The notes: generated by a model not told the origin, from the sequence alone. A DNA stretch of 43,877 bases from Betaproteobacteria bacterium (GCA_016234655.1 JACRAU010000002.1:1-43877), one strand, 5' to 3'. Shown: positions 27,546 through 38,144, counted from the stretch's first letter. Translations and numbers: made by a program.

Positions 27546-28277
27546 ATGTCTGAACCCATTCGTCTATCCAAACTCATGGCCGAACGCGGGCTGTGTTCGC
27601 GGCGCGAGGCCGATGTCTATATCGAGCGCGGCTGGGTCTTCGTCGACGGCCGGAAGGTCGACGTGCTCGGCACCAAGGTCGACCCGAACTGCGAGATCCG
27701 GCTCGCGCAGCAGGCGAATAAACAGCAACAGCGCCGGGTGACGGTGTTGCTGAACAAGCCTGTGGGCTATGTCTCCGGCCAGCCCGAGCCGGGCTTCACG
27801 CCGGCGGTGACCTTGATCCAACGCGACACGCAATGGCGGGAAAGCCGCGGCCCGGCCTTCAGCCCGGCCATGCTGAAAGGTCTGGCCCCGGCCGGCCGGC
27901 TGGACATCGACTCGACCGGGCTGTTGGTACTGACGCAGGACGGCCGCATCGCCCGGCAACTGATCGGCGACGACTCCGAGGTGGAAAAAGAATATCTGGT
28001 GCGGGTGGAGGGCCGGCTCGACGACCAGGGGCTAGCCCTGCTCAACCACGGCCTCGCGCTCGACGATCGCAAGCTGCGGCCGGCCAAGGTGACTTGGCAG
28101 AACGAAGATCAGTTGCGCTTCATCTTGAAGGAAGGCCGCAAGCGCCAGATTCGCCGCATGTGCGAGTTGGTCGGCCTAAAAGTAGTCGGCCTCAAGCGCG
28201 TGCGCATCGGCCGCGTGCGTCTGGGCGATTTGCCCATGGGCCAGTGGCGCCATCTGCGCGAGGACGAAGGCTTTTAG
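27546..28277 (+). CDS. rluF: RluF-type 23S rRNA pseudouridine synthase
   Basis: This 243-residue enzyme has an N-terminal S4 RNA-binding domain (about 4-58) and an RsuA/RluB/E/F-type catalytic domain. The catalytic aspartate is D120 in [33 protein letters not shown] near 195 is the second signature. The S4 domain plus compact catalytic part best fits RluF (23S U2604 in E. coli) but RluB-like specificity is not excluded. Its stop codon overlaps that of the convergent gene by four bases. Confidence 0.85.
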   Translation: MSEPIRLSKLMAERGLCSRREADVYIERGWVFVDGRKVDVLGTKVDPNCEIRLAQQANKQQQRRVTVLLNKPVGYVSGQPEPGFTPAVTLIQRDTQWRESRGPAFSPAMLKGLAPAGRLDIDSTGLLVLTQDGRIARQLIGDDSEVEKEYLVRVEGRLDDQGLALLNHGLALDDRKLRPAKVTWQNEDQLRFILKEGRKRQIRRMCELVGLKVVGLKRVRIGRVRLGDLPMGQWRHLREDEGF

Positions 28278-29029
28278 TGCAGGGCCTCAGCCGCCGGCCC
28301 GGCCGGGCTGACCTTGTCGCCCACCTTCAGGCCCATGAGTTCAGCGGCACTGGCGCGATTGGCCGCGATCTCGGCCAGGCCGGCGCTGTTCACATGCCAG
28401 AAGGCCTCGCCCTTGCCGGCCTCGCTGAAGGTGCGGCAATAGGGCAAGGCGCGGCCTTTTACCTCAAGCAGGTTCTCACCCGTCATCAAGCCGCCGCGCA
28501 CCCCTGTCCAGGCGTTGCCATAGTGGTCGATATAAACGATGCGCGGCAGGTCGGCCGCGTCGAATTCCACTTCCAGCTTTTCCACTGGGCTCAGTTTGTC
28601 TCGAGGTAATTGGCCCGCTGCGATCCAGGCGGCGATGGGGGCGAACAGGTCGCGGCCGTGGAAGGTGTCGGACAGCTTCTCTGGCTGCCAGGCAATCCGC
28701 CAAGTGCGTACCTGGCTGGCTCGGGCTGCCACGACAGAAAGCAGGCCGTTGTCCGGCCCGACGAACCAACGGCCATCGGCCTCGACCAGCACCGGCTGAC
28801 GCGGGCCGCCAACGCCGGGGTCGACCACGCAAAAGAACACGCTGCCGACAGGAAAGCTGCGGCACAGGGCATCGAGCAAGTGCGCCCCGGCATGGGCATT
28901 GAAGTCGGGGGCGCCGTGCAGCAGATCGATGACCGGCACACCCGGCGCCTCGGCCGCCAACACGGCCTTGACTTGGCCGACATAAGGGTCGGCCCAGCCG
29001 TAATCGGTGAACAGCACCAGCATGCTCAT
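28274..29029 (-). CDS. SAM hydroxide adenosyltransferase (DUF62 family)
   Basis: This 251-residue protein belongs to the fluorinase/chlorinase/duf62 group. [19 protein letters not shown] at the N-terminus, VVDPGVGG near 75 and [10 protein letters not shown] near 96 are the SAM-binding signatures. Characterised DUF62 members split S-adenosylmethionine with hydroxide to give adenosine and methionine. Nothing indicates a halogenase. The ATG at 29027-29029 overlaps the stop of the PhzF gene (ATGA), so the two are coupled. Confidence 0.88.
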   Translation of the reverse strand: MSMLVLFTDYGWADPYVGQVKAVLAAEAPGVPVIDLLHGAPDFNAHAGAHLLDALCRSFPVGSVFFCVVDPGVGGPRQPVLVEADGRWFVGPDNGLLSVVAARASQVRTWRIAWQPEKLSDTFHGRDLFAPIAAWIAAGQLPRDKLSPVEKLEVEFDAADLPRIVYIDHYGNAWTGVRGGLMTGENLLEVKGRALPYCRTFSEAGKGEAFWHVNSAGLAEIAANRASAAELMGLKVGDKVSPAGPAAEALH

Positions 29030-29808
29030 GGCAGGCTGACCTCGGCCACCATGTAGGTGACCGCCCGGCCCGACAGCAGCACCCGCTCGCCGCGCAGCTC
29101 GCACAGCACATCGCCGCCGCGTGCCGACACCTGCCTGGCCTGTAGTCGGGTCTTGCCCAGGCGTTCGGCCCAATAGGGCGCCAGCATGCAATGGGCGGAA
29201 CCGGTCACCGGGTCTTCCGGGATGCCGTATTTGGGCGCGAAGAAGCGGCTGACGAAATCCCCTTCATGACCGGGTGCGGTCACGCACACGCCCCGGCGGT
29301 CAAGCCGGCTCAAGACCGCCAGGTCCGGGGCAAGTTGCCGGATTTGTTCCGGATCGTCCAGCACGACCAGATAATCGTCGGCGGCACGAACCTCGATCGG
29401 TGCGCAGCCCAGACCCTCGATCAGCGCGGTGGGCGGGGGACAGGGCGGGGCCGGGATGGCGGGAAAATCCATGACCAACAAATCGCCCTGCCGGGCAACG
29501 GTCAAAGCCCCGCTTCGGCTATGGAAGACGGCCTGGGCTTGGCTGTAGCCGAGGTGGGCATAGAGCACGTGCGCCGTCGCCAAGGTGGCGTGGCCGCAGA
29601 GATCGACTTCCTTGTTCGGCGTGAACCAGCGCAGCTGGAAAGCCTCGCCGTCGGCGACGAAGAAGGCCGTTTCCGATAGCTTGTTTTCCTCGGCGATGGC
29701 CTGCATGACATCAACGTCCAGCCAGGCCGGCAGCGGACAAATCGCCGCCGGATTGCCCTCGAACACGCGCGACGCAAAGGCATCGACCTGATACATCTTG
29801 AGTTGCAT
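29026..29808 (-). CDS. PhzF-family isomerase
   Basis: This 260-residue protein has the diaminopimelate-epimerase-like double fold. The catalytic glutamate is E46 in ENKLSETAFF; DLCGHATLATAHV near 69 and EDPVTGSAHC near 195 complete the family pattern. PhzF isomerises an intermediate in phenazine synthesis, but most family members stand alone with unknown substrates. No phenazine genes are present here, so that role is unlikely. It is translationally coupled to the DUF62 gene. Confidence 0.88.
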   Translation of the reverse strand: MQLKMYQVDAFASRVFEGNPAAICPLPAWLDVDVMQAIAEENKLSETAFFVADGEAFQLRWFTPNKEVDLCGHATLATAHVLYAHLGYSQAQAVFHSRSGALTVARQGDLLVMDFPAIPAPPCPPPTALIEGLGCAPIEVRAADDYLVVLDDPEQIRQLAPDLAVLSRLDRRGVCVTAPGHEGDFVSRFFAPKYGIPEDPVTGSAHCMLAPYWAERLGKTRLQARQVSARGGDVLCELRGERVLLSGRAVTYMVAEVSLP

Positions 29809-29836
29809 GTCACCCCCATCTGCGGCCGACCGGCAT

Positions 29837-29864
29837 AAAAAAAGCCGGCCTAAGCCGGCTTTTT
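29837..29864 (-). terminator. Intrinsic terminator of the alpha (rpoA) operon
   Basis: AGCCGGC (29843-29849) pairs with GCCGGCT (29854-29860). On the minus strand the hairpin is followed by seven T, 20 bases after the rplQ stop. A T-run also follows on the plus strand, so it can work in both directions. It marks the end of the ribosomal cluster. Confidence 0.88.
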
Positions 29865-29881
29865 ACCACAGCCTGCGCCGC

Positions 29882-30268
29882 TTATTCAGCCGCGACGGCC
29901 TCGGTGCCTTCGGCGCGATCGACCAACTCGACATAGGCCATGGGCGCATTGTCGCCCTTGCGGAAACCGGCCTTGAGGATGCGCAGGTAGCCGCCGGGAC
30001 GGTTCATGAAGCGCGGGCCCAGGTCGTCGAACAGCTTGGCCACGATGTCGCGATCGCGGGTGCGGTCGAAGGCCAGACGGCGGTTGGCCAAGCTCGGCTT
30101 CTTGCCCAGGGTGATCAGCGGCTCGGCCACGCGGCGCAATTCCTTGGCCTTGGGCAGGGTGGTACTGATCGCCTCGTGACGCAGCAGTGCGTTGGCCAGG
30201 TTGCGCAGCAGGGCGGCACGATGGCTGCTGGTGCGGTTCAGTTTACGGAGGGATAGGCGATGACGCAT
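29882..30268 (-). CDS. rplQ: 50S ribosomal protein L17
   Basis: 128 residues, against 127 in E. coli. It begins [20 protein letters not shown], the conserved N-terminus. L17 sits near the peptide exit tunnel. It is the last gene of the alpha operon, after rpoA with a 33-base gap, and is followed directly by the terminator hairpin. Confidence 0.97.
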   Translation of the reverse strand: MRHRLSLRKLNRTSSHRAALLRNLANALLRHEAISTTLPKAKELRRVAEPLITLGKKPSLANRRLAFDRTRDRDIVAKLFDDLGPRFMNRPGGYLRILKAGFRKGDNAPMAYVELVDRAEGTEAVAAE

Positions 30269-30301
30269 TTTGTTTTACCTCTTGTGTTCGGGGCGGCGGC
30301 C

Positions 30302-31291
30302 TTAGGGCTTTTCCAAGCCAACGGGCGGCCAGTTCTCAAGCTTCATGCCCAGGGTCAAACCACGCGCAGCCAGTACATCCTTGATTTCGTTCAAGGACTT
30401 GCGGCCCAGGTTGGGGGTCTTGAGCAATTCGTTCTCGGTGCGCTGAATCAAGTCGCCGATGTAATAGATGTTCTCGGCCTTCAGGCAGTTGGCGGAGCGC
30501 ACGGTCAGTTCCAGCTCGTCGACCGGACGCAGCAGGATCGGATCGATCTGCGCGCCGCTGGCCATGCTGGGCTGCTCGGACGACAGGCTAACGCCCTTGA
30601 GGTCGGCGAACGGCATCAGTTGCTCGATCAGCAGACGGGCGGCGCCGCGCACGGCCTCTTCCGGCTCGATCACGCCGTTGGTCTCGACCTCGAGCACCAG
30701 CTTGTCCAGGTCGGTACGCTGCTCGACGCGGGCGCTGTCGACGCTGAAGCTGACCTTCTTCACCGGGCTGTACAGGGCGTCCATCATGATCACGCCGACC
30801 GGACGGGTTTCGTCCTTGACGACACGGGCGGTCACCGGCACATAGCCGCGGCCGCCTTCGATCTTGATCTCCATGTCGAGCTTGCCGCCCTTGGTGACAT
30901 GCGCGATCACGTGATCCGGATTCAGGATTTCGACGTCATGGCTGGCTTGCAGATCGCCGGCGGTGACCACACCCTCGCCGTCCTTCTTGACGGACAGGGT
31001 GGCCTCGTTGCGGCTATTCAGTTTGACGGCCAAGCCCTTCAGGTTGAGCAGGATGTCGACCACGTCTTCCTGCACGCCCTCGATAGCGGAATATTCGTGC
31101 ACCACGCCGGCAATGCGAATCTCGGTCGGCGCATAGCCCTGCATGGAAGACAGCAGGATGCGACGCAAGGCGTTGCCCAGAGTGTGGCCGTAGCCACGCT
31201 CGAACGGCTCCAGCGTAACCCGCGCCTGGCGCGGGGAAATGCTGTTGACCTCGACGATACGGGGCTTCAGCAGATCGCCAGTGTTCGACAT
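30302..31291 (-). CDS. rpoA: RNA polymerase alpha subunit
   Basis: 329 residues, the same length as in E. coli. The N-terminal domain (1-235) dimerises and nucleates polymerase assembly; [20 protein letters not shown] is the dimer region. The C-terminal domain (about 250-329) binds UP elements and activators; [20 protein letters not shown] contains its DNA-contacting arginine. It is placed between rpsD and rplQ as in other proteobacteria. Confidence 0.98.
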   Translation of the reverse strand: MSNTGDLLKPRIVEVNSISPRQARVTLEPFERGYGHTLGNALRRILLSSMQGYAPTEIRIAGVVHEYSAIEGVQEDVVDILLNLKGLAVKLNSRNEATLSVKKDGEGVVTAGDLQASHDVEILNPDHVIAHVTKGGKLDMEIKIEGGRGYVPVTARVVKDETRPVGVIMMDALYSPVKKVSFSVDSARVEQRTDLDKLVLEVETNGVIEPEEAVRGAARLLIEQLMPFADLKGVSLSSEQPSMASGAQIDPILLRPVDELELTVRSANCLKAENIYYIGDLIQRTENELLKTPNLGRKSLNEIKDVLAARGLTLGMKLENWPPVGLEKP

Positions 31292-31316
31292 AGTTTTTGA
31301 CCTTTAGGCGGACGAA

Positions 31317-31943
31317 TTACTTGGAATAAAGTTCGATCACGAGGTGCTCGTTGATCGTGGGCGGCAACTCGGAGCGCTGCGGGCGAGCCTTGTAGGTGCC
31401 CTTCATCGCCTTGGCGTCGACCTCGACCCACTCGGGGAAGCCACGGCCTTCGGCGGCCTCCAACGCACCCTTGATGCGCAGCTGGGCCTTGGATTTCTCG
31501 GCTACCTCGACCACGTCGCCCGGCTTGACCTGGTAAGACGGAATGTTCACGCGCTTGCCGTTGACCAGGATGCTGTTGTGGCGGACCACTTGGCGAGCCT
31601 CGGAGCGGGAAGCGGCGAAACCCATGCGGTAGGTTACACTGTCCAAACGGGACTCTAGCAATTGCAACAGGTTCTCGCCGGTCACGCCCTTGCGCGCGTC
31701 GGCCGCCTTGTAGGTCAGACGAAACTGGCCTTCCAGCACGTTGTAGATGCGGCGAATCTTTTGTTTCTCGCGCAACTGGGTGCCGTAGTCGGACAGACGC
31801 ACCTGCTTGGCGCCATGCTGGCCGGGCGCGTGGGCACGGCGCTCCATGGCGCACTTGTCGGTGAAACACTTCTCGCCCTTCAGGAACAGCTTCTCGCCTT
31901 CCCGACGGCACTGGCGGCATTTGGGTCCAATATAATGAGCCAC
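31317..31943 (-). CDS. rpsD: 30S ribosomal protein S4, zinc-binding form
   Basis: 208 residues. S4 binds 16S rRNA early in 30S assembly and often represses its own operon. The S4 RNA-binding domain is near 98-160. The N-terminus carries C9, C12, C26 and C31, the four-cysteine zinc site found in Thermus and Firmicutes S4 and absent from E. coli S4. Gene order rpsK-rpsD-rpoA is standard. Whether it is usual in this lineage needs an alignment. Confidence 0.97.
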   Translation of the reverse strand: MAHYIGPKCRQCRREGEKLFLKGEKCFTDKCAMERRAHAPGQHGAKQVRLSDYGTQLREKQKIRRIYNVLEGQFRLTYKAADARKGVTGENLLQLLESRLDSVTYRMGFAASRSEARQVVRHNSILVNGKRVNIPSYQVKPGDVVEVAEKSKAQLRIKGALEAAEGRGFPEWVEVDAKAMKGTYKARPQRSELPPTINEHLVIELYSK

Positions 31944-31959
31944 TTTGCTGTACTCCTAA

Positions 31960-32352
31960 TTAGATCCGACGCTTTTTGGGAGGACGGCAGCCGTTATGCG
32001 GCATCGGCGTCACATCGGAAATGCTGGTGATCTTGAAGCCAAGATTGTTCAGCGCGCGCACGGAAGACTCGCGACCGGGGCCGGGGCCCTTGATGCGCAC
32101 TTCCAGGTTCTTCACGCCGTATTCCTGGGCCTGCTTGCCGGCGCTCTCGGCCGCAACCTGGGCCGCGAACGGCGTGCTCTTGCGCGAGCCTTTGAAGCCG
32201 GCCGCACCGGAAGCACCCCAAGCCAGGGCATTACCCTGACGGTCGGTGATGGTGATGATGGTGTTGTTAAAAGACGCGTGGATGTGGGCAATACCCTCGG
32301 CCACGTTCTTCTTAACCTTTTTGCGCACTCGCGTCGCTTGAGCCTTAGCCAT
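31960..32352 (-). CDS. rpsK: 30S ribosomal protein S11
   Basis: 130 residues, close to the 129 of E. coli. It shows [20 protein letters not shown] near 23 and ends in the conserved [13 protein letters not shown] basic tail. S11 lies on the 30S platform near the Shine-Dalgarno helix. It is encoded between rpsM and rpsD with an 11-base gap to rpsM. Confidence 0.97.
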   Translation of the reverse strand: MAKAQATRVRKKVKKNVAEGIAHIHASFNNTIITITDRQGNALAWGASGAAGFKGSRKSTPFAAQVAAESAGKQAQEYGVKNLEVRIKGPGPGRESSVRALNNLGFKITSISDVTPMPHNGCRPPKKRRI

Positions 32353-32363
32353 GTCGCTCTACC

Positions 32364-32726
32364 TTATTTCTTGACTTGCATCTGCTTGCGCGGGCCCTTA
32401 CGGGTACGGGCATTGGTACGGGTGCGCTGACCACGCACGGGCAAGCCCTTGCGATGGCGCTGACCGCGATAGCAGCCCAGATCCATCAGACGCTTGATGT
32501 TCATGGTCACTTCACGGCGCAGGTCACCCTCTACCGTGAATTTACCAACCAGGTCGCGCAGCTTATCGACCTCGGCGTCAGTCAGATCCTTCATTTTGGC
32601 CGACGGCGTGACACCTGCTTCAACACAGATGAGGTGTGCACGAGTGCGACCGATACCATAGATCGCCGTTAAGGCGATCTCCGCATGTTTGTGGTTGGGG
32701 ATGTTCACCCCGGTGATGCGGGCCAT
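32364..32726 (-). CDS. rpsM: 30S ribosomal protein S13
   Basis: 120 residues. It starts [19 protein letters not shown] and ends in a basic tail that reaches into the decoding region; [15 protein letters not shown] is the conserved C-terminal part. S13 forms intersubunit bridges with the 50S head. It is the first gene of the alpha operon, directly downstream of a good promoter in the rpmJ-rpsM gap. Confidence 0.97.
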   Translation of the reverse strand: MARITGVNIPNHKHAEIALTAIYGIGRTRAHLICVEAGVTPSAKMKDLTDAEVDKLRDLVGKFTVEGDLRREVTMNIKRLMDLGCYRGQRHRKGLPVRGQRTRTNARTRKGPRKQMQVKK

Positions 32727-32755
32727 GAAAAACTCCCAGCAAAATAAAGCTAAAA

Positions 32756-32785
32756 ATTATAACAATTGAAGCCTGCTTAACGCAA
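32756..32785 (-). promoter_or_regulatory. Alpha-operon promoter upstream of rpsM
   Basis: On the minus strand, TTGCGT (32780-32785), an 18-base spacer and a perfect TATAAT (32756-32761) lie 30 bases before the rpsM ATG, in the 63-base rpmJ-rpsM gap. E. coli places its alpha-operon promoter in the same gap. The AT-rich gap contrasts with the GC-rich genes around it. Confidence 0.6.
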
Positions 32786-32789
32786 GCTA

Positions 32790-32903
32790 TCAGCCCTGGC
32801 GCTGCTTGTGGCGCGCCTCGCTACAAATGACGCGCACCACACCATTGCGGCGCACGATTTTGCATTTGCGGCAGATCTTCTTCACAGAGGCTTGAACACG
32901 CAT
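32790..32903 (-). CDS. rpmJ: 50S ribosomal protein L36
   Basis: A 37-residue protein, too short for most gene finders. It reads [19 protein letters not shown] and then a basic tail ending KQRQG. C11, C14, C27 and H32 form the zinc site of the metal-binding L36 form. It lies between infA and rpsM as in most proteobacteria. GGAG precedes its ATG. Confidence 0.95.
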   Translation of the reverse strand: MRVQASVKKICRKCKIVRRNGVVRVICSEARHKQRQG

Positions 32904-32923
32904 GTTCGGCTCCTTTTAAAAAC

Positions 32924-33142
32924 TCATTTCGCCCGGAAAACGATCCGAGCCCGGGAGAGATCGTACGGCGTCATCTCCACGGTAACCTTGTCACCCGGCA
33001 GGATACGGATATAGTGCATCCGCATCTTCCCGGAAATATGCCCCAACACGATGTGGCCGTTTTCCAGCTTCACTCGAAAGGTAGCGTTGGGAAGCATTTC
33101 CAATACTTCCCCCTGCAACTGTATTACATCTTCTTTCGACAT
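32924..33142 (-). CDS. infA: Translation initiation factor IF-1
   Basis: 72 residues, one OB-fold S1-like domain, the standard length. It begins [20 protein letters not shown] and ends with the basic patch [12 protein letters not shown]-1 occupies the ribosomal A site during initiation. The ATG at 33140-33142 is 7 bases after the secY stop, so the secY-infA-rpmJ series is one unit. Confidence 0.96.
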   Translation of the reverse strand: MSKEDVIQLQGEVLEMLPNATFRVKLENGHIVLGHISGKMRMHYIRILPGDKVTVEMTPYDLSRARIVFRAK

Positions 33143-33149
33143 ACCCCGC

Positions 33150-34475
33150 TCAGCGGCCGACAAGGCCCCCCTTGAAGTTCGCCTTCTTGAGCAAGCTCTC
33201 GTACTGGTGCGTCATGATGTAGGCCTGAACCTGGGCCATGAAATCCATGGTCACGACGACGATAATCAGCAAGGAAGTGCCGCCGAAATAGAATGGCACG
33301 TTCCAGTTCACGATCAGGAATTCTGGCAACAAGCAGACCAGCGTGATGTAGATCGCACCGACCAAGGTCAACCGGGTCATGATCTTGTCGATATAGCGGG
33401 CCGTCTGATCGCCGGGGCGAATGCCGGGCACGAAGGCGCCGCTCTTCTTCAGGTTGTCGGCCGTGTCCCGGGGATTGAACACCAGGGCGGTATAGAAGAA
33501 GCAGAAGAAGATGATCGCGCTCGCATACAGGATCACGTAGATCGGCTGACCGGGCGACAATGCCGCGCCGACGTCCTTCAGCCAGACCATCCCCTCGCCG
33601 CTGCCGAACCAACCGGCCAGCGTGGCCGGGAACAGGATGATGCTGGAGGCGAAGATCGGCGGGATCACGCCGGCCATATTGATCTTCAGCGGCAGGTGCG
33701 AGCTCTGGCCGCCATAAACCTTGTTGCCGACCTGGCGCTTGGCGTAGTTGACCAGAATCTTGCGCTGCCCGCGTTCGAAGAACACCACCAGGGCGGTGAC
33801 CAGCAGCGCGCCGACGAACAGCAACAGCACCAGCGGGATCGAGAAGGCGCCGGTGCGCGCCAGCTCCAAGGTACCGCCGACAGCCTGCGGCAAGCCCGCC
33901 GCGATACCGGCGAAGATGATGATGGAGATACCGTTGCCGATGCCGCGCTCGGTGATCTGCTCGCCCAGCCACATCAGGAACATGGTGCCCGCGACCAAGG
34001 TCATCACGGCGGTCATGCGGAACATCAGGCCGGGCTCGATCACAAGGCCGGGCTGACTCTCCAAGGCGATGGAAATACCCAGGGCCTGGAACAGTGCCAA
34101 TACGACCGTGCCATAGCGCGTGTACTGGGTAATCTTGCGCCGGCCCGTCTCGCCTTCCTTCTTCAGCGCTTCCAGCTGCGGCGACACCACCGTCAGCAAT
34201 TGCATGATGATGGAGGCGGAGATGTAGGGCATGATGCCCAGCGCGAACACGGAGAAGCGCGACAGGGCGCCGCCCGAGAACATGTTGAACATGCCCAGGA
34301 TGCCGCCTTGCTGGCTCTTGAACAGCTGGTCCATGACGGCAAGGTCGATCCCCGGCACCGGCACGAAGGTACCGATCCGGTAGACGATCAAGGCCCCCAG
34401 CAGAAACCAAAGGCGACGCTTGAGGTCGCCCATTTTGCTGGTCATGCCAAGGAAGTTGCCCGCTGCCGTGCTCAA
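33150..34475 (-). CDS. secY: Preprotein translocase subunit SecY
   Basis: 441 residues with ten predicted membrane helices. It forms the protein-conducting channel with SecE and SecG. The N-terminus has [20 protein letters not shown], the second helix plug region follows, and [20 protein letters not shown] is the conserved cytoplasmic loop that contacts SecA and ribosomes. It is encoded 12 bases after rplO. Confidence 0.97.
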   Translation of the reverse strand: MSTAAGNFLGMTSKMGDLKRRLWFLLGALIVYRIGTFVPVPGIDLAVMDQLFKSQQGGILGMFNMFSGGALSRFSVFALGIMPYISASIIMQLLTVVSPQLEALKKEGETGRRKITQYTRYGTVVLALFQALGISIALESQPGLVIEPGLMFRMTAVMTLVAGTMFLMWLGEQITERGIGNGISIIIFAGIAAGLPQAVGGTLELARTGAFSIPLVLLLFVGALLVTALVVFFERGQRKILVNYAKRQVGNKVYGGQSSHLPLKINMAGVIPPIFASSIILFPATLAGWFGSGEGMVWLKDVGAALSPGQPIYVILYASAIIFFCFFYTALVFNPRDTADNLKKSGAFVPGIRPGDQTARYIDKIMTRLTLVGAIYITLVCLLPEFLIVNWNVPFYFGGTSLLIIVVVTMDFMAQVQAYIMTHQYESLLKKANFKGGLVGR

Positions 34476-34487
34476 GTCAGCTCCCGC

Positions 34488-34925
34488 TTAGGCCTCGGTG
34501 ACGCTGCCGCCGGCAGCCTCGATCGCGGCCTTGGCGCCTTTGGTCACGCCGACGCCGGAGACCTTGACTGCGCGCTCGATCTTGCCGGACAGGATCACCT
34601 TGACGGTGTTGGCCATCTGGGACACGACTCCGGCTTGCTTCAGGGCCAGCAGATCGACGACATCGATCGGCAGCTTGTTCAGATCGGACAGGGTCACCTC
34701 GGCCTTGAACGCGCGATTCAAGGAGATGAAGCCGCGCTTGGGCAGGCGACGAGCCAAGGGCATCTGGCCGCCCTCGAAGCCAACCTTGTGGAAACCACCG
34801 GCACGGGACTTTTGACCCTTGTGGCCACGGCCGGCGGTCTTGCCCAGGCCGGAACCGATGCCGCGACCGACGCGTTTCTTGGCGTGGGTGCTACCGACGG
34901 CGGGTTTCAGATTGTTCAGTTGCAT
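34488..34925 (-). CDS. rplO: 50S ribosomal protein L15
   Basis: 145 residues, E. coli 144. The basic Gly-rich N-terminal region [20 protein letters not shown] is diagnostic; it threads into 23S rRNA. The start directly abuts the rpmD stop. Confidence 0.97.
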   Translation of the reverse strand: MQLNNLKPAVGSTHAKKRVGRGIGSGLGKTAGRGHKGQKSRAGGFHKVGFEGGQMPLARRLPKRGFISLNRAFKAEVTLSDLNKLPIDVVDLLALKQAGVVSQMANTVKVILSGKIERAVKVSGVGVTKGAKAAIEAAGGSVTEA

Positions 34926-35108
34926 TTAGACCACCTCGCTCTTCACCAGGTAGCGCACTTGGTTGATCATGCCGCGCACGGACGGCGTATCTTCCAGGAC
35001 GACGCTTTGATGCATCCGCTTCAGGCCCAGGCCACGCACGCTTTCGCGATGGTTCTGCTTGGTGCCGATCGGGCTCTTGATCAGGGTCACTTTGATCTTG
35101 CCGCTCAT
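34926..35108 (-). CDS. rpmD: 50S ribosomal protein L30
   Basis: 60 residues, the usual bacterial size. [20 protein letters not shown] is the family N-terminus. It is encoded between rpsE and rplO with a 3-base gap to rpsE. Confidence 0.95.
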   Translation of the reverse strand: MSGKIKVTLIKSPIGTKQNHRESVRGLGLKRMHQSVVLEDTPSVRGMINQVRYLVKSEVV

Positions 35109-35111
35109 GGC

Positions 35112-35624
35112 TTACTCCAGAATTTCGGCCACGGTCTTGCCACGCTTGGCGGCAACCTCGCTGGGGGTCATCATCTGCGACAGACCATTCAGCGTGGCAC
35201 GGACCACGTTGTAGGGGTTGGTGGAACCGATGCACTTGGCCAGAACGTTGTGCACGCCCATCACCTCGAAGATCGCGCGCATCGGACCGCCGGCGATGAT
35301 ACCGGTACCTTCGGAGGCCGGCTGGATCAGCACCTTGGAGGCGCCGTGGCAGCCCACCACCGAGTGGTGGAAGGTACCGTTCTTCAGCGGCACCTTGATC
35401 ATCTTCTTGCGCGCTTCTTCCATGGCCTTTTGCACGGCCACCGGCACTTCGCGGGCCTTGCCCTTGCCCATGCCGATGCCGCCCTCGCCATCACCGACCA
35501 CGGTGAGGGTCGCGAAACTCAGAATACGGCCGCCCTTCACCACCTTGGTGACGCGGTTGACCGCAATCATCTTTTCCTTGAGGCCGTCGCTGCGCTCGTC
35601 CTGCTGCTGTTCGACTCTAGCCAT
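35112..35624 (-). CDS. rpsE: 30S ribosomal protein S5
   Basis: 170 residues. The double-stranded RNA-binding-like domain includes [20 protein letters not shown] near 28, the loop where spectinomycin-resistance changes occur in E. coli. Reaches to mRNA entry. The N-terminus has an extra Gln/Asp-rich stretch ([12 protein letters not shown]) typical of the family's variable start. Confidence 0.97.
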   Translation of the reverse strand: MARVEQQQDERSDGLKEKMIAVNRVTKVVKGGRILSFATLTVVGDGEGGIGMGKGKAREVPVAVQKAMEEARKKMIKVPLKNGTFHHSVVGCHGASKVLIQPASEGTGIIAGGPMRAIFEVMGVHNVLAKCIGSTNPYNVVRATLNGLSQMMTPSEVAAKRGKTVAEILE

Positions 35625-35636
35625 CTTAATCCTCGC

Positions 35637-35990
35637 TTAGAAACTCAGTCCGTGTTCGCGCGCCGCCTCGGCCAGGGCCTTGACCCGGCCATGATAGGCA
35701 TTGCCGCCACGGTCGAAAGCAACCGAAGTCACGCCTGCTTGCTTCGCCTTTTCGGCGATGCGCTGGCCGACCAGCTTGGCCGCCTCGATGTTGCCGCCAT
35801 TCTTGATCTGGCCACGCACGTCTTTTTCCACGGTGGAGGCGCTCGTTACGATGCGGCCGCCGGTGGCGTCGATAATTTGTGCATAGATGTGGCAATTCGT
35901 GCGAAACACGCACAGACGGGCCACAGCCAGTTCTGCAATCTTGGCGCGGGTTTTGCGCGCCCTGCGCAGACGCCGGATATTCTTGTCCAT
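35637..35990 (-). CDS. rplR: 50S ribosomal protein L18
   Basis: 117 residues, same as E. coli. It binds 5S rRNA with L5 and helps attach it to the 50S subunit. [20 protein letters not shown] and the C-terminal [13 protein letters not shown] are family features. Confidence 0.97.
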   Translation of the reverse strand: MDKNIRRLRRARKTRAKIAELAVARLCVFRTNCHIYAQIIDATGGRIVTSASTVEKDVRGQIKNGGNIEAAKLVGQRIAEKAKQAGVTSVAFDRGGNAYHGRVKALAEAAREHGLSF

Positions 35991-36005
35991 TTCAAGCGCT
36001 CCAGG

Positions 36006-36539
36006 TTACTTCTTCTTGGTCTCTTTCAGAGACACCACTTCGTCGGCATAGCGGACGCCCTTGCCCTTGTAAGGCTCGGGGCTACGATAGGCCCGCACGT
36101 CCGCCGCCACCTGACCAACTTTCTGCTTGTCCGCACCCTTGATCAGTATCTCGGTCTGGCTCGGAGTCTCGACCTTGATCCCTTCGGGCATGACATGCTC
36201 GACCGGGTGGGAGAAACCCAAGCTCAGATTCAATTTGTTACCCTGGGCCTGCGCACGGTAGCCGACGCCGACCAGGGTCAGCTTGCGCTCGAAACCCTTG
36301 GATACGCCCAGCACCATATTGGCCAGCAACGCACGCGTCGTACCGGACATGGCATTGGCCTCGCGGCTCTCGTCGGCGGCAGCCACTTGCAGGTTGCCAT
36401 CAGCCAGGTTGACCTTGACGCGACCGGTAAGCGCCTGCTTAAGCGTGCCCAACGGGCCCTTGACGGAAATCGCGTCGCTGACGATGGACACTTCCACGCC
36501 GGACGGCACCGCAATCGGATTCTTAGCAACTCGAGACAT
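36006..36539 (-). CDS. rplF: 50S ribosomal protein L6
   Basis: 177 residues with the two tandem L6 folds. It starts [16 protein letters not shown] and has [20 protein letters not shown] at the end, which interacts near the GTPase centre. 8 bases separate it from rpsH. Confidence 0.97.
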   Translation of the reverse strand: MSRVAKNPIAVPSGVEVSIVSDAISVKGPLGTLKQALTGRVKVNLADGNLQVAAADESREANAMSGTTRALLANMVLGVSKGFERKLTLVGVGYRAQAQGNKLNLSLGFSHPVEHVMPEGIKVETPSQTEILIKGADKQKVGQVAADVRAYRSPEPYKGKGVRYADEVVSLKETKKK

Positions 36540-36547
36540 CGCTCACC

Positions 36548-36943
36548 TCACGCCACAACGCACAGGACCTCGCCGCCCACGCCCAGGGAGCGGGCCTTGC
36601 GGTCGGTCATCACACCCTTGGAGGTGGACACAATCGCCACACCCAAGCCGTTCATCACGCGCGGCAGGTCGCCTTGACCTTTGTAGACACGCAGGCCAGG
36701 CTTGCTCACGCGCTCGATCTTCTCGATCACGGGGCGGCCGGCGTAATACTTCAACGCCACTTCCATCTCGGGCAGGCCATTGCTTTCGCGCATGGCATAG
36801 TCCTCGATATAACCCTCGTCCTTCAGCACCTGGGCGATGGCCTTCTTCAGCTTGGATGCCGGCATCCGGACACTGACCTTCTCGGTCATCTGGCCGTTGC
36901 GGATGCGGGTCAGCATATCGGCGATGGGATCACTCATACTCAT
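36548..36943 (-). CDS. rpsH: 30S ribosomal protein S8
   Basis: 131 residues, E. coli 130. [14 protein letters not shown] is the N-terminal signature and [12 protein letters not shown] the conserved end. S8 binds helix 21 of 16S rRNA and in E. coli represses the spc operon; a matching mRNA site was not resolved here. Confidence 0.97.
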   Translation of the reverse strand: MSMSDPIADMLTRIRNGQMTEKVSVRMPASKLKKAIAQVLKDEGYIEDYAMRESNGLPEMEVALKYYAGRPVIEKIERVSKPGLRVYKGQGDLPRVMNGLGVAIVSTSKGVMTDRKARSLGVGGEVLCVVA

Positions 36944-36955
36944 ATCGTCTCTCCC

Positions 36956-37261
36956 TTACCAGCTGGCTTTGACAATACCCGGAATCTCGCCACGCATGGC
37001 GATCTCGCGGATCTTGTTACGGCACAAGCCAAACTTGCGGAACACGCCACGCGGGCGGCCGGTCAGCTGGCAACGGTTACGCAGGCGAATCGGACTGGCA
37101 TTGCGCGGCAAGGCCTGGTACTTCTCGCGTGCGGCCATACGATCCTCATCGGAACGATTGGCGTCATTAAAGATGGCCTTCAGCTCGGCGCGCTTGGCCT
37201 CGTACTTCTTGACCATGCGGCGGCGCTTGTCTTCACGGTTGATCAACGCGGTCTTAGCCAT
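36956..37261 (-). CDS. rpsN: 30S ribosomal protein S14 (long, zinc-free form)
   Basis: 101 residues, the long C-minus form as in E. coli; the CxxC pairs of the short zinc form are missing. [20 protein letters not shown] is diagnostic. The start is the ATG at 37259-37261 ([13 protein letters not shown]); the upstream frame extension overlaps rplE and is spurious. Confidence 0.96.
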   Translation of the reverse strand: MAKTALINREDKRRRMVKKYEAKRAELKAIFNDANRSDEDRMAAREKYQALPRNASPIRLRNRCQLTGRPRGVFRKFGLCRNKIREIAMRGEIPGIVKASW

Positions 37262-37268
37262 GTCAACC

Positions 37269-37808
37269 TCAGCTCTTGAACGGAAATTTGAACGCAACCA
37301 GGAGCGCGCGCGCTTCGGCGTCGCTCTTGGCGGTGGTGGTGATGGTGATGTTCATACCACGCAGGGCGTCGATCTTGTCGTACTCGATCTCGGGGAACAT
37401 GATCTGCTCCTTGACGCCCATGTTGTAGTTGCCACGACCATCGAAACCCTTGCCGCCGATACCGCGGAAATCGCGGATACGCGGAATGGCGATGCCAACC
37501 AGGCGATCGAGGAACTCATACATGCGATCGCGACGCAGGGTCACCTTGCAGCCGACCGGGTAGTTGTCGCGGATCTTGAAGCCGGCAATCGACTTGCGGG
37601 CTTTGGTCACCACGGGCTTTTGGCCGGCGATCTTGGTCAGGTCGCCAACGGCGAATTCCATGACCTTCTTGTCGCCCACCGCCTCGCCGACACCCATGTT
37701 CAGGGTGATCTTCTCGATCCGGGGCACTTCCATCACCGACTTGTAACCGAACTGTTTGGTCAGCTCGGCGACAACGGTGTCCTTATAGTAATCGTACAAA
37801 CGCGCCAT
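37269..37808 (-). CDS. rplE: 50S ribosomal protein L5
   Basis: 179 residues, as in E. coli. It contacts 5S rRNA and P-site t[22 protein letters not shown] near 30 and [20 protein letters not shown] near the end are family motifs. Confidence 0.97.
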   Translation of the reverse strand: MARLYDYYKDTVVAELTKQFGYKSVMEVPRIEKITLNMGVGEAVGDKKVMEFAVGDLTKIAGQKPVVTKARKSIAGFKIRDNYPVGCKVTLRRDRMYEFLDRLVGIAIPRIRDFRGIGGKGFDGRGNYNMGVKEQIMFPEIEYDKIDALRGMNITITTTAKSDAEARALLVAFKFPFKS

Positions 37809-37818
37809 GGCTCAGTCC

Positions 37819-38133
37819 TCACGCATCCACGACTTCGCCGTTGGACTTGAAAAAGCGCACCTTGCGCCCGTCCTCCAGCGTTTTGATTCCGACACGATCA
37901 CCTTTTCCGCTGGCGGCGTTGAACAGCGCCACGTTGGAGATGTCGATCGGCATGTCTTTGTCCATGAAACCACCGGTCGTGCCTTTCATGGGGTTGGGCT
38001 TCACCGCGCGCTTGACGCGATTGACGCCTTCCACGACCACCTGGCCCTCCAGCACGCGCAGCACGGTGCCACGCTTGCCTTTGTCCTTACCGGTCGAGAC
38101 GATGACCTCGTCACCTTTGCGAATCTTACGCAT
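37819..38133 (-). CDS. rplX: 50S ribosomal protein L24
   Basis: 104 residues with an N-terminal KOW motif ([20 protein letters not shown]). It starts 50S assembly at the 5' end of 23S rRNA. 11 bases from rplN. Confidence 0.97.
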   Translation of the reverse strand: MRKIRKGDEVIVSTGKDKGKRGTVLRVLEGQVVVEGVNRVKRAVKPNPMKGTTGGFMDKDMPIDISNVALFNAASGKGDRVGIKTLEDGRKVRFFKSNGEVVDA

Positions 38134-38144
38134 GACCAGACTCC

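Noticed and set aside
28274..29029. Possible fluorinase or chlorinase because of the shared fold
   Set aside because: The motifs fit the common DUF62 hydroxide enzymes. The halogenase-specific loop is not apparent and no halogenated-product genes are near.
29026..29808. PhzF as sign of a phenazine cluster
   Set aside because: No phzA-E or G genes are present. Stand-alone PhzF homologues are common.
33051..36677. A 1208-codon open frame on the plus strand across infA to rpsH
   Set aside because: It runs antisense to seven certain ribosomal and secretion genes. Long antisense frames are expected in GC-rich codon-biased DNA, and the translation is repetitive in His/Gly/Leu with no recognisable domain.
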